From NCBI GenBank assembly GCA_002753335.1, contig PEAD01000003.1, positions 93,230 to 157,229 on the forward strand: a stretch of DNA of 64,000 nucleotides, in the 5' to 3' direction. The DNA is from Nitrospirae bacterium MYbin3 (GTDB lineage: Bacteria; Nitrospirota; Thermodesulfovibrionia; Thermodesulfovibrionales; Dissulfurispiraceae). This document shows positions 35,101-43,592 of this stretch, in pieces (position 1 is the first letter of the stretch; every line of letters starts with the position of its first letter). The notes under the pieces are model-generated. The model saw only the letters and a list, made by a program, of their open reading frames with translations. It was not told where the DNA came from and did not search any database. The position numbers and the translations under genes were made by a program.

Positions 35101-37478
35101 AGCGCATCAACGAGGCAACATTAACCGCTAAGCTGCCTTTTCTTTTCGGTAATTTCGTTGCGCATTGGAGAGTGCATGGCAGGCATTCACAGGAGTATTT
35201 GTCGCAGGGATTCCGCTACGGTTCTGAATACGGCGATTTTTTGTATATGGGATATGCCGCCTTTCATCTTCTGAGGAACAGGCTGCTTTTAGGGGAAAAT
35301 CTGGATGAGATTTATCAGGGCGCTGCAAAGACGCTAGATCTTCTTATAAGGTCAAAAGACCATAATACTGTTTCGTATGTAATAAATATGCAGCTTATAA
35401 AAAATCTGCAGGGATTCACAGCAAGCGCATACAGCCTGAGCGATGAGACTTTTGATGAGTCTAAGGTTTTAGAAGAAATAAGAAGCGGCAGCAATTTTAC
35501 GACGCTCTGTTATTATCTTCTCGCCAAAGCGCAGATATTCTATCTTACCGGAAAGTATCAGGAAGCTATTACCGCCGCTTCGGAGATGGAAGACAATATA
35601 AAGGCGATGATTGGAAAATTCGACCTCGGAGAGTTCTATATATACTATGCGCTTTCGATCACATCTCTTTACGCTTCTGCTGACAGAAAAAAGCAGAAGG
35701 CATATTTTGAGAGGCTTAAGCAGATTAAAGATAAGCTCAGACTGTATGCGGATAATTGCCCTGATAACTTTAAGCATATCGAGCTTCTTGTTGATGCAGA
35801 GATGTCGGCGCTTAAGGTCGGAAAGCAAAAAACGATCAGTATGTACGAGTCTGCAATAGAGTTAGCGGTCAAGAACGGTTATCTTCATCATGCTGCAATG
35901 GTTTATGAGCGCGCTGCTTTGCATTCCGAAGCAGAAGGGATGAAAATAACTGCCGGACTATACAGGGATGAGGCGATCAAAGGCTACCGTAGGTGGGGAG
36001 CTCACTCAAAGGTTAGCGCGATGCAGGCATCAGGAGAAACTTCAGGAATAGTAAATGGCGGGGCAGTACAGATGAATGCTGCAGAATTTTCGTTGTCTAA
36101 TCTGGATCTGCTGACCGTTACAAAATCATTGAATGCCATTTCGAGCAGCATAGATATGAAGGATCTGATAAAAAAACTTATAGATATTACGATCGAGAAT
36201 GTGGGGGCACAAAAAGGATCATTGCTGCTCAAAGATGAAAAAGATGAAAAAGATGAAAAAGATGAAAAAGATGAAAAAGATGAAAAAGATGAAAAAGATG
36301 AAAAAGATGAAAAAGAATTTGTTTTGATTGCGGAATGGAGCGGAGATAAGAATTATACTGACCAGATGCCTTCCGGAAGGCTTGCTGAGCTTGTTCCTGA
36401 GTCGTTGATAAAATATACCGCAAGAACCGGACGCGGAATAATTCTGGATAAAACTCACAACAAGGAGCAGTTTAGCAAAGACCCGTACATAATAAAAAAC
36501 AGCCCCAAGTCAGTTTTGTCCATGCCCTTAATCTATAACGAAAAACTGTTAGGTGTGCTTTATCTTGAGAATAATCTTTTAGACAAAGCTTTCAGTCCTG
36601 AGCGCTTCTCTTTGCTTCAGGTTTTGTCAGTCCAGATAGCTGTTTCTCTTGAGAATGCCAGACTTTATACAAATTTAAAAGAGAGCGAATCTATCAGGCA
36701 TACGCAGATGGAGCTTTCGCCGGATGGAATTCTTGTGGTTGATAAAAATGGCAGAATAATATTGACCAATGACCGCTTTTTGGAAATGTGGGGCATCCCA
36801 CCCGAGATATCAAAGCTTAAATCTGATGAAAAGTCTATTCAGTTTGTTTTGAATAAGGTGGTTAACCCAAAGGGATTTATAAAAAAAGTGAATCAACTAT
36901 ACGATAAAAAATCTGAGATGAGCACTGATGAGATAGAGCTTAAGGATGGCAGGATTTTTGAGCGCTATTCCGCGCCAATGGTGATCGCTGATGAAGAATA
37001 TAATGGCAGAATCTGGTATTTCAGGGATGTAACAGAACGCAGGCGGGCAGAAAAAGATTTAGAGGAGACCAACAGCGCGCTTAAGGTTCTGCTGAACCAA
37101 AGAGAAGGTGATAAGGTGGAGCTGGAGGAAAAGATAGCTTCAAACATAAAGCTTCTGATAATGCCGCATCTCGAAAAAGCAAAGAAAAGTTCTGACGGAA
37201 AAGACAGCTCAATTTATCTCAAGATACTTGAGTCGAATTTAAATGAAATGGTATCACCTTTCACCCAAAAGATGTCTTCGGCTCAAGCAGGGCTGACCCC
37301 AAGAGAGATAGCTGTTGCCGGTATGATAAAGGATGGATATCAGGATAAAGATATTTCTGAAGTGCTAAAAGTATCTGTTGAAACGGTAAAAGCGCACAGG
37401 AAGAATATCAGGGAAAAGCTTGGAATTAAAGGGAAAAAGGTTAATCTCACCTCTTTTCTTGCGCAGATGTCAAAGTAG
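32166..37478 (+). CDS. Giant kinase-like/AAA/TPR/GAF/PAS/LuxR regulator
   Basis: About 1770 residues. Order: Ser/Thr-kinase fold (8-265; Lys35, SPEQ, DLYSLG), AAA_16 ATPase (about 300-650; Walker A GYSGIGKS with Lys333, Walker B LFLDDLQWAD), TPR-like helical region (700-1280), GAF (1320-1490), PAS (1500-1625), coiled-coil, LuxR HTH (1709-1765). The usual HRD catalytic motif reads HGVIKSSN, so the Asp is Val127; DFG is DLG (Asp146). It is therefore probably a pseudokinase. Similar proteins usually end in a histidine kinase; here a LuxR HTH replaces it. TTG 32166 is chosen, with GGGAG upstream and two bases after the previous stop; a GTG at 32142 is the alternative. It closes the PhnD-kinase operon. 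Confidence 0.82.
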   Translation: MQIAGYKINNKIQEDAQSIICRGYREYDNRPVLFKIGKKQHSSNVSSDGIYKSYELSKNLDIDGILKPYAVEWQSGVSALVLEDFDGRLLKNAVSDKFFDTKSFLKTAINLCDALSSIHNHDIIHGVIKSSNIFINQDLGNVKFVDLGLAMLFQRGTQIPRSYYPVLGTADYVSPEQTGRVDYLVDSRTDLYSLGIIFYEMLTGRLPFLARDVLEMISCHIAKLPIPPHEHNNAIPVVLSDIVLKLLAKSPDERYQSAYGLKSDLKKCLDDFDNHRNVEAFPLGRLDASITLPISSRLYGRENELMLLSEAFDRSCKKRSEVMLVAGYSGIGKSLLVNELYKDVIKTDGFFISGKFDQYKRNIPYSALIEAFNSLIQKILSSDETKLRSWKAGIEKALGADGAIITEILPDLEFVIGRQPAVQQLPAKEAQYRFHLVFRKFMSVFATSEHPLALFLDDLQWADAATLKLIKYLTADAPSKAVLFIAAYRDNEVSPEHPVIKSVIAMKEAGAVVNTIELQPIKTGSIKKLLSDTLNCGEDKVESLSSLIMNKTGGNPYFLHQFLKALYAKKLLGFDSDSRLWTWNENKIKEIESTENVLEMIFVRINELSTEAREFISIASCMGNTFDLQVLADIRDRSEAETFSAVFELINMGLITSGLFSRKGTIKNITEASISKKSLAFRFSHDRVQQAAYTLLPKSKRAETHLKIANYMIAHSEEDEFEDSIFEVANQFNNSIDLITEQDYKHKVSKLYLTAALKAKAATAYEPALRYIKTGMLLLPPESWTSDYELTFLFQITRAECEYLNGHFDDSDAVLSDIFRHARSNLDNARAYEIKINLYNNQDRMKDAVEIGLDALRLFGIDLPDNQEDIGRALEAEANEAKGNLLNYKIEDIVDLPQMTDSEMQTAISILVMLSPPAYQYNPDLWVLSVIKMFNISIKHGNSPKSSYGYMAYAIILGSGFGDYESSYRIGLMALELNKRINEATLTAKLPFLFGNFVAHWRVHGRHSQEYLSQGFRYGSEYGDFLYMGYAAFHLLRNRLLLGENLDEIYQGAAKTLDLLIRSKDHNTVSYVINMQLIKNLQGFTASAYSLSDETFDESKVLEEIRSGSNFTTLCYYLLAKAQIFYLTGKYQEAITAASEMEDNIKAMIGKFDLGEFYIYYALSITSLYASADRKKQKAYFERLKQIKDKLRLYADNCPDNFKHIELLVDAEMSALKVGKQKTISMYESAIELAVKNGYLHHAAMVYERAALHSEAEGMKITAGLYRDEAIKGYRRWGAHSKVSAMQASGETSGIVNGGAVQMNAAEFSLSNLDLLTVTKSLNAISSSIDMKDLIKKLIDITIENVGAQKGSLLLKDEKDEKDEKDEKDEKDEKDEKDEKDEKEFVLIAEWSGDKNYTDQMPSGRLAELVPESLIKYTARTGRGIILDKTHNKEQFSKDPYIIKNSPKSVLSMPLIYNEKLLGVLYLENNLLDKAFSPERFSLLQVLSVQIAVSLENARLYTNLKESESIRHTQMELSPDGILVVDKNGRIILTNDRFLEMWGIPPEISKLKSDEKSIQFVLNKVVNPKGFIKKVNQLYDKKSEMSTDEIELKDGRIFERYSAPMVIADEEYNGRIWYFRDVTERRRAEKDLEETNSALKVLLNQREGDKVELEEKIASNIKLLIMPHLEKAKKSSDGKDSSIYLKILESNLNEMVSPFTQKMSSAQAGLTPREIAVAGMIKDGYQDKDISEVLKVSVETVKAHRKNIREKLGIKGKKVNLTSFLAQMSK
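36231..36311 (+). repeat. Nine exact 9-bp tandem repeats (Lys-Asp-Glu) in the GAF domain
   Basis: AAAGATGAA is repeated nine times without a mismatch, coding nine KDE triplets at residues 1356-1382. It lies between the strand GSLLL and the strand FVLIAEW of the GAF fold, in a surface hairpin. Because the unit is 9 bp, slippage changes loop length by three residues without breaking the frame. Copy number should vary between strains. Confidence 0.95.
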
Positions 37479-37484
37479 TTATTT

Positions 37485-37525
37485 AGGCTAACCATTTAGT
37501 CCCCAAATTTTTATTCTTGTAAATT
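37485..37525. repeat. Conserved 3' flank of LuxR-type genes, copy B
   Basis: AGGCTAACCATTTAGT and CCCCAAATTTTTATTC follow the giant gene stop by six bases and match 28966-29010 with a few differences and small gaps. The two genes share the module upstream as well. The shared block ends near TTGTAAA, after which the sequences diverge. Confidence 0.45.
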
Positions 37526-37588
37526 AGCCCGCATGTTATTAATATTACTATGTGTTTTTATTTGTTAATCAAGGAGGTTTCTCCATAT

Positions 37589-37837
37589 ATGAAAACTATC
37601 AGGATTAACGAGGCGTTGGTTTTGTTGTTCGAGAATATTCAGGCGGTCTTAGGTGAATCTGCAAACATATTGGGGAAAGATCAGATTTCTGAAAAGCAAA
37701 GAAGAGAGATGATAAGCTGCTTTCTTAAGCTTCAAGAGAATCTCGACAAGGTAAAAGATTGCATTTCAAGTATCGAGATAGCGGCATCCGCAAAACCTGA
37801 TTTGCCTAATGACGTTATAACTTATGGAAAGAACTAA
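37589..37837 (+). CDS. Small hypothetical protein, helical
   Basis: This 82-residue protein starts at the ATG at 37589 because AAGGAGG lies 11 bases upstream; an ATG at 37550 lacks such a site. Sequence suggests two amphipathic helices with heptad-like Leu/Ile spacing (EALVLLFENIQAVL, then CFLKLQENLDKVKDCI). No family is recognised. It lies between the giant regulator and the HU gene. It might be a small partner of the signalling proteins, but nothing in the sequence shows this. Confidence 0.6.
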   Translation: MKTIRINEALVLLFENIQAVLGESANILGKDQISEKQRREMISCFLKLQENLDKVKDCISSIEIAASAKPDLPNDVITYGKN

Positions 37838-37897
37838 AAATAATAAATTTTGAAGCCGGGCTTTAGTTCCGGCAAATTTAATTATCGGGGGAAGAAA

Positions 37898-38173
37898 ATG
37901 ACAAAGGCAGAAATGATCGAGAAGGCAGCAAAAGATAGCGGTATGACTAAGGCTGCTGCTGCAAAGGCTATTGATTCGGTGTTTAGCCAGATAGCCGCCA
38001 ATTTGAAAAAGGGAAAGTCTGTAATGCTGTCAGGCTTCGGCACCTTCAGGATCACAAAGAGAAAAGCGAGAAATGGGAGAAATCCGAGAAACGGCGCTGC
38101 CATTAAAATAGCTGCGAGCAAGACCGTAAAATTCAGCGCTTCCGGCCTGCTGAAAAAAACATTAAACAAATAA
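37898..38173 (+). CDS. HU-family DNA-binding protein
   Basis: This 91-residue protein starts MTKAEMIEKAAKDSGMTKAA and has the conserved VMLSGFGTFRITKRKARNGRNPRNG beta-arm region and KTVKFSASGLLKK ending of HU/IHF proteins. The ATG at 37898 follows a purine-rich GGGGGAAG; the longer reading from 37850 has a proline- and glycine-rich lead without homology. Family knowledge: HU dimers bend and compact DNA. Its place in a signalling region is unusual only in that most HU genes are alone. An imperfect hairpin follows at 38221. Confidence 0.93.
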   Translation: MTKAEMIEKAAKDSGMTKAAAAKAIDSVFSQIAANLKKGKSVMLSGFGTFRITKRKARNGRNPRNGAAIKIAASKTVKFSASGLLKKTLNK

Positions 38174-38220
38174 GCGTCGGAAGCATTTGCGGTGAAGAGT
38201 ATAAAAATTAAGCCCTTTCC

Positions 38221-38274
38221 CCGCTGCAGGCAGCGGATGCAGTTATTGTCCGTTGCCTGCGCTTTCTTCTTCTG
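38221..38274 (+). terminator. Hairpin after HU gene, two alternative stems
   Basis: GCAGGCAGCGGA (38226-38237) pairs with TCCGTTGCCTGC (38249-38260) through 12 positions with one G-T wobble and an 11-base loop, followed by CTTTCTTCTTCT. An overlapping perfect small stem CCGCTG/CAGCGG (38221-38236) excludes it. The T-tract is interrupted, so terminator strength is doubtful. An attenuator for the kinase at 38298 is possible. Confidence 0.4.
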
Positions 38275-38297
38275 CACAGGCCTGCCGGAGGTGATAG

Positions 38298-40877
38298 ATG
38301 CCGTTTACATTTAAGCATAACACTACGCAAAACCTGATAAGGATTGTGGCTATAGTGACGGTTTTGTCGCTCGTTGCGTTGCCTGCCTATGTTTTCTGGT
38401 TTTTATATCCTTCGTTCGTAGAATACATAACAGAAGAAACCGAGCATGAGACCGTAAGCATCGCAAACCATATAGCGCTGGAGCTTATTCCCCCCAAAGC
38501 AGAAATAAATAAAATATTTTTCCCGGACGAAAGAATAAAGCAGTACCAGAAAGACTTTAACATAAAAAAAATGAGGGTTTTTCTGCCTGATGGCCTGCTG
38601 GTTTACTCGACTAATCCCAAAGAGATCGGGACCCGCAATAAGGCGGACTATTTTCAATCAGTGGTTGCAAAAGGGCAGGTATTTTCAAAGGTGGTCAAAA
38701 AAAATATGCCGACCTATTCCGGAGGCCTAGCAGCTACCGATATTGTTGAAACGTATGTGCCGATTATAAGAGAAGAAAAGTTCATAGGCGCGTTTGAGAT
38801 TTATTATGATTTCAAAGAGAGGAAAGCGGGGCTGGATAGGTTGATAGCATATTCTTATACCGCCGTCTTTGCGATTATCTGCGCTATTCTTGCGGTCTTA
38901 TTTGTCTTGCTGCAGCATGCCCGCAGGATAGAAAAAGAGCGGAGCCGTATGGAAGAGGCAAATAAGGAGCTGGGGCTTGAAATACAGGAGCGGAGAAAGT
39001 TAGAGGCGATAATAACCGAATCAAAAAATGACTGGGAATATACATTCAACGCTATTGCTGACGCGGTGACAATACATGGTGCGGATTATAGCATCATAAG
39101 GGCCAACAAGGCCGCTGAGGTGATGTTTAAAATCTCCCCTGAAGTCAGGTCTCCCAAATGCTATGAACTTCTGCACAATGTGGCGTGTCCGGTTGCCGGT
39201 TGTCTGGGAGCGGAGGCGATGCGAACCAGTAAGCCGTGCCAAAGAGAGATATATGAAGATAGGCTCAATAAATTTTTTGAAATTTCTGCATATCCTAAAT
39301 TCGACAATTTTGGCAGGATTCAGGGGTTTGTTCATATCATAAGAGACATAACCGAATTTAAGAATGCCCAGACAAAGCTTATTAAGGCTTATATGACCAC
39401 AAAGGAAATTACCGATTATGCTCCGTTTGGAATTTATGTTGTTGCATCGGATGGACAGATAGAGTATGTGAACAACGCAATGCTCGATATATCAGGTACC
39501 ACAGAAGAGTCGTTTAAGTCGATGAACATATTCAATCTGCCATCATATTCAGGAACATCGCTTGTAGAAAATATACAAGCCGGACTTAATGGTGAAAGCT
39601 TTAAACTTGAGAATCTGAAATTCACCTCTTATTTCGGCAGAAAGACTACGATACGCAATTTTACCGGAATCCCTATAGATGAGGGCGGCAATAAAAAGCT
39701 TCTTGTGATAGTTGAGGATATTACCGAGCGCTCCAAACTGACTGCACAGCTTTTTCAGTCGCAGAAGATGGAGGTGCTCGGCAGGCTGGCCGGAGGTGTT
39801 GCCCATGACTTCAACAATATTCTGACCGGAATATCCGGATATGCCGATCTGGAGAGAAATAAACTAATAGGTATTAGCAGAGACACAAAATATCTTGACA
39901 ATATAAGGGAGTTGACAGATAAAGCGGCTAAGCTTACCAAGAACCTACTGTCATTCAGCAGAAAAAAAGAGATAGAGATGTCGGTGATAGATTTGTTAGT
40001 TGTTGTCACGGGTTTTGAGAAGATGATAGAGCGCATAATAGGATCTGATATCAAGATGAAAATACATATGCCGGACTCTCCTATTAATATTATGGGGGAT
40101 GCTGGGCAGATAGAGCAGGTGCTTATGAACCTTGCAACCAATGCCCGTGACGCTATGCCGGGCGGAGGGTTGATCAGTATAACAGTTGATAAAGTCAAAC
40201 TTGCCGAAAGCTCTAGTCTGAAAAAAAACATGGCGAATCAAAATTGTGTTCTTATAACTTTCAGCGACAGCGGTACGGGAATTGACAAGGAATCGGCAGC
40301 ACAAATATTCGAACCATTTTTCACAACAAAAGAAGAGGGCAAAGGAACAGGGCTTGGGCTTTCGATCGTTTATGGCATCGTAAAACAGCACAACGGTGTT
40401 ATTGATGTTTACAGCGAGCCCGGGCAGGGAACCACATTCAAGATATATCTGCCTTTGACAGAGAATTCAACAAAAAAGGAAACCGCGGGGAGGGTTATGC
40501 TGCCTGTGAACGGCAACGGGAAGACAGTTCTGTTGGCGGATGACGATCCACATGTGAGGAATGTATTGCGATGCGCTCTCGAAACAGCCTCTTTCAATGT
40601 TATAGAGGCTGAAGATGGGGATGAGGCGGTTCATCTTTTTGTCAGAAGGCAGGAGGAGATCACGATTTTTCTGTCTGATGTGATGATGCCAAAGAAGAAC
40701 GGATTTGAAGCGCATACCGAGATAAAAAAAATTAACCCCAAAATCAAAACCATGTTTATAAGCGGCTACTCACCAGATTTGGTAAAGCATAAAATGATTG
40801 CTGAAGATAACTGCAGGGTCTTGATGAAGCCTGTTTCTCCGATAGATCTGCTTAAACATATAGGTGAAATGCTGTAG
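38298..40877 (+). CDS. Hybrid sensor histidine kinase with periplasmic sensor
   Basis: Two membrane helices (about 15-37 and 186-208) flank a ~150-residue extracytoplasmic domain (likely single Cache type). A coiled-coil, a PAS with a cysteine motif (PKCYELLH, then CPVAGC; about 245-355) and a second PAS (370-485) follow. HisKA with AHDFNN (His503), HATPase (GKGTGLGLS) and a receiver with Asp794 (IFLSDVMMP) complete the 859 residues. A GGAGGTGAT ribosome-binding site is present. The signal is unknown. It heads the cluster of kinases that runs to 47765. Confidence 0.88.
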   Translation: MPFTFKHNTTQNLIRIVAIVTVLSLVALPAYVFWFLYPSFVEYITEETEHETVSIANHIALELIPPKAEINKIFFPDERIKQYQKDFNIKKMRVFLPDGLLVYSTNPKEIGTRNKADYFQSVVAKGQVFSKVVKKNMPTYSGGLAATDIVETYVPIIREEKFIGAFEIYYDFKERKAGLDRLIAYSYTAVFAIICAILAVLFVLLQHARRIEKERSRMEEANKELGLEIQERRKLEAIITESKNDWEYTFNAIADAVTIHGADYSIIRANKAAEVMFKISPEVRSPKCYELLHNVACPVAGCLGAEAMRTSKPCQREIYEDRLNKFFEISAYPKFDNFGRIQGFVHIIRDITEFKNAQTKLIKAYMTTKEITDYAPFGIYVVASDGQIEYVNNAMLDISGTTEESFKSMNIFNLPSYSGTSLVENIQAGLNGESFKLENLKFTSYFGRKTTIRNFTGIPIDEGGNKKLLVIVEDITERSKLTAQLFQSQKMEVLGRLAGGVAHDFNNILTGISGYADLERNKLIGISRDTKYLDNIRELTDKAAKLTKNLLSFSRKKEIEMSVIDLLVVVTGFEKMIERIIGSDIKMKIHMPDSPINIMGDAGQIEQVLMNLATNARDAMPGGGLISITVDKVKLAESSSLKKNMANQNCVLITFSDSGTGIDKESAAQIFEPFFTTKEEGKGTGLGLSIVYGIVKQHNGVIDVYSEPGQGTTFKIYLPLTENSTKKETAGRVMLPVNGNGKTVLLADDDPHVRNVLRCALETASFNVIEAEDGDEAVHLFVRRQEEITIFLSDVMMPKKNGFEAHTEIKKINPKIKTMFISGYSPDLVKHKMIAEDNCRVLMKPVSPIDLLKHIGEML

Positions 40878-40920
40878 AGAATGGTGTGATAGAAAATCAA
40901 ATTGCTTTCTGGGAGGGGTA

Positions 40921-42531
40921 ATGAAAGTAACAATTGTTGGGAAAATGGCTGTTTTGTTCGGGGTTTTGATTTCGGCATTTATAGGTTTTTGTATCTTCAT
41001 TAATTTTGGAATGACCGAATTCAAAGAGGATCTTCAGCATTATTCGTATGTTCAGAAAGAGATAAAGCTTGCCAAGGAAATGCAGCTAAGGACGGCCAAT
41101 GTCTGGCAGTTCTTTACTGACGCATCTTTGACCAAAGACAAGAAAGTCATAGACGAGGAAGCAAAGCCTAATTATGTTGCTGCCCAAAAAGTGATAGACA
41201 GGATAATCGACATGGAAAAGGATGACAAAGCCCATATAGAGAATCTTAAAAAGATAAAAGTCGAACTTGACCATGTCTGGAATGTCGGCAACAAGATGGT
41301 GGATGCCTATATTGCTGACTGGAATAAAGGCAATGCTGTAATGGATGAGTTTGACAAGGCTGCCGAGAAGCTTATTAATGACGTAAATGCTTATACCGAG
41401 AATGAAGACCTTGCAGGGGAAACTGCCCTGTCCGAAATGTTCGGCATGGTCTCAAAATATTCAAAAATTGCTTTATCAATACTGGTATTGACCATTATTG
41501 GCGGAGGAGTGGGCGGCTATATTGTATGGGGCTTGAGAAACAACGTAACAAGGCCTGTTGAAGAGCTGTCAAAGGCTGCCGAGAGAATTGCTGCCGGAGA
41601 CCTTAGCGTGACGATAACCCATAAGAGTGAAGATGAAATCGGCCTATTGGCAAAGAGCATGATTGGGATGGTCGAAAACTTGAGACAGCTTATAAGAGAG
41701 CTTACTGAATCATCAAGCACTTTGGCGTCAGCAAGCCATGAATTGAGCGCAACGGCACATCAGCTGGAGAGGGGAACAAACGAGCAGACCGGACGGTCGG
41801 AGCAGATCGCCACGTCCGTGACCGAAATGACCCAGACATCGATTGATATAGCAAAGAATGCCACCAATATTGCGGGGTCGGCAGAAAGCCTCTCCAAGAT
41901 AGCGACTGCAGGCGCACAGATAGTCAATCAGTCTATAGAGGGAGTGAAGGAGATTTCTTCAACGGTTGATGCCTCGGCAAAACATATCAGCGGGCTCGGC
42001 GATATGTCAAAGCAGATAGGTGAAATAGTCAATGTGATAAAAGACATTGCTGACCAGACGAACCTGCTTGCACTGAATGCTGCCATTGAGGCTGCGCGTG
42101 CAGGAGAGCAGGGGCGCGGGTTTGCGGTTGTGGCGGATGAGGTTAGAAAACTGGCCGAAAGGACAGGAAAGGCCACATCTGAAATAAGCGAGATGATAGG
42201 GGCTATTCAGACAGAGGTGAACAATGCGGTCGGCTCAATGGATACAGCCTCGCTGAAGGTCAGCAAGGGTGTTGATGATGTTACCAAGGCAGGGAATGCC
42301 CTTCGGGATATCGTGAATAGTGTTGGCGAACTCCAGTCTATGGTGCACCAAATAGCCACGGCTACTGAAGAGATGTCTGCCGTTGCAGATGCCATACAGA
42401 CGGATATTGATTCGGTTTCCGGAGTTTGTCATGAAACATCGGCCTGTTCCTCACAGATGGCCGAATCTGCCGATAATCTTGCAAAGATTTCTTCAAGCCT
42501 GCAGCAGTCGGCATCAAAGTTCAGGGTTTGA
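40921..42531 (+). CDS. Methyl-accepting chemotaxis protein
   Basis: ATG 40921 has GGGAGGGG upstream; the longer frame from 40864 overlaps the previous gene. Helices at about 8-30 and 183-205 flank a ~150-residue helical sensor domain. A HAMP (to about 260) and a signalling domain with DQTNLLALNAAIEAARAGEQ and RGFAVVADEVRKLAERT follow. It has 536 residues and no C-terminal CheR-docking pentapeptide. No cheA, cheW or cheY gene is in the window. It overlaps the HisKA_2 kinase by four bases (TTGA), an unusual pairing. Confidence 0.92.
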   Translation: MKVTIVGKMAVLFGVLISAFIGFCIFINFGMTEFKEDLQHYSYVQKEIKLAKEMQLRTANVWQFFTDASLTKDKKVIDEEAKPNYVAAQKVIDRIIDMEKDDKAHIENLKKIKVELDHVWNVGNKMVDAYIADWNKGNAVMDEFDKAAEKLINDVNAYTENEDLAGETALSEMFGMVSKYSKIALSILVLTIIGGGVGGYIVWGLRNNVTRPVEELSKAAERIAAGDLSVTITHKSEDEIGLLAKSMIGMVENLRQLIRELTESSSTLASASHELSATAHQLERGTNEQTGRSEQIATSVTEMTQTSIDIAKNATNIAGSAESLSKIATAGAQIVNQSIEGVKEISSTVDASAKHISGLGDMSKQIGEIVNVIKDIADQTNLLALNAAIEAARAGEQGRGFAVVADEVRKLAERTGKATSEISEMIGAIQTEVNNAVGSMDTASLKVSKGVDDVTKAGNALRDIVNSVGELQSMVHQIATATEEMSAVADAIQTDIDSVSGVCHETSACSSQMAESADNLAKISSSLQQSASKFRV

Positions 42532-43553
42532 TAGCATTGCAAAATAACGGATTCAATCAACTGCCTGATCATCTGCAAAACGAAGCCTACCTTAGAGGTG
42601 TGCTTCTTGACAGCTTTTCCTGCGCGGCGCTGGTTTTAAAAAAACATACACGCGAGATAGTTGAGTGCAACCGGTATGCGAAGCAACTGGGGGCTGAGGT
42701 GGGCAGGGCCTGTTTCGAATCTCTCTTTAAAGCTGACAGACCGTGCCATTTCTGCAGGGCCGATGCTGTTTGGGAAACCTCCGAAAGACAGGATATTGAA
42801 GTGGAAAATGCCGGAAAATCCTGGCGCTGCATATGGATCCCTTTTTCGGACGACCTGTTTTTGCACTATCTTTCTGATATTGCTGAGCGCAAAAAACATG
42901 AGGAGCAGATCATATCTGCCCTTACTGAGAAGGAGATGCTTCTGCACGAAATGTCCCACCGGGTCAAGAATAATCTTCAGGTGCTGACGAGTGTTATGGG
43001 TTTGCAGGCTAATGTATCAAAAAATGATGAGGCAAACAACATTCTTAAAGAAGCACAGAACAGAATCAGGTCGATGGCTGTTGTCCATGAGATGCTTTAT
43101 AAGACGAAGAATCTGTCCTATCTTAATTGCGGTGACTACATACATAAACTTGCAAAAACTTTGCTGCAGGCAGAAAAGGGTGAAACAGCTTATAAAATAA
43201 GAACGGTGTTCAATTTGCAGGAAGTCATGCTTAGTGTGGACAGGGCCACTTTGTTGGGGCTGATCTTTAACGAACTTATAACAAATGTCCTGAAATATGC
43301 TTTCTCTGCGGATAGGGACCGCGAGCTGAAAATAGATTTAACAAAAGATGGCAATACCTGTACTCTGTCTGTAAAGGACAACGGGGTTGGTCTTCCGCAA
43401 GGGTTCGATCACCGAAATACAGGAACATTGGGATTAACCTTAGTGTCCGGATTGGTTAAGCAGCTTAAGGGGGAATTCAAAATGAGCTCCGATAATGGAA
43501 CCAAGGCCGTAGTCACTTTCAAGCTGTCAGAGAAAGACGGAGATCTAAACTGA
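42528..43553 (+). CDS. HisKA_2 family sensor kinase with cysteine-motif PAS
   Basis: Residues 20-125 form a PAS with GRACFESLFKADRPCHFC, close in sequence to the first PAS of the protein at 26980. The HisKA_2 dimerisation helix reads EMSHRVKNNLQVL with His144, followed by a HATPase with ELITNVLKYAFS and LSVKDNGVGLP. There are no membrane segments. The TTG at 42528 overlaps the chemoreceptor stop, and no ATG is available before the PAS. Family knowledge: HisKA_2 kinases usually signal to a separate receiver; none is adjacent. Its coupling to the chemoreceptor suggests a joint input. Confidence 0.85.
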   Translation: MIALQNNGFNQLPDHLQNEAYLRGVLLDSFSCAALVLKKHTREIVECNRYAKQLGAEVGRACFESLFKADRPCHFCRADAVWETSERQDIEVENAGKSWRCIWIPFSDDLFLHYLSDIAERKKHEEQIISALTEKEMLLHEMSHRVKNNLQVLTSVMGLQANVSKNDEANNILKEAQNRIRSMAVVHEMLYKTKNLSYLNCGDYIHKLAKTLLQAEKGETAYKIRTVFNLQEVMLSVDRATLLGLIFNELITNVLKYAFSADRDRELKIDLTKDGNTCTLSVKDNGVGLPQGFDHRNTGTLGLTLVSGLVKQLKGEFKMSSDNGTKAVVTFKLSEKDGDLN

Positions 43554-43592
43554 AAAACAAAATTCTCGCATTCCTAATGCCAGTTGTAAATA

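Noticed and set aside
36219-36458. Minus-strand ORFs rich in Phe-Ile-Phe or His-Leu-Phe repeats
   Set aside because: They are the antisense reading of the nine 9-bp KDE repeats.
37550-37588. Upstream ATG of the small hypothetical gene
   Set aside because: No ribosome-binding site precedes it, whereas AAGGAGG lies before the ATG at 37589.
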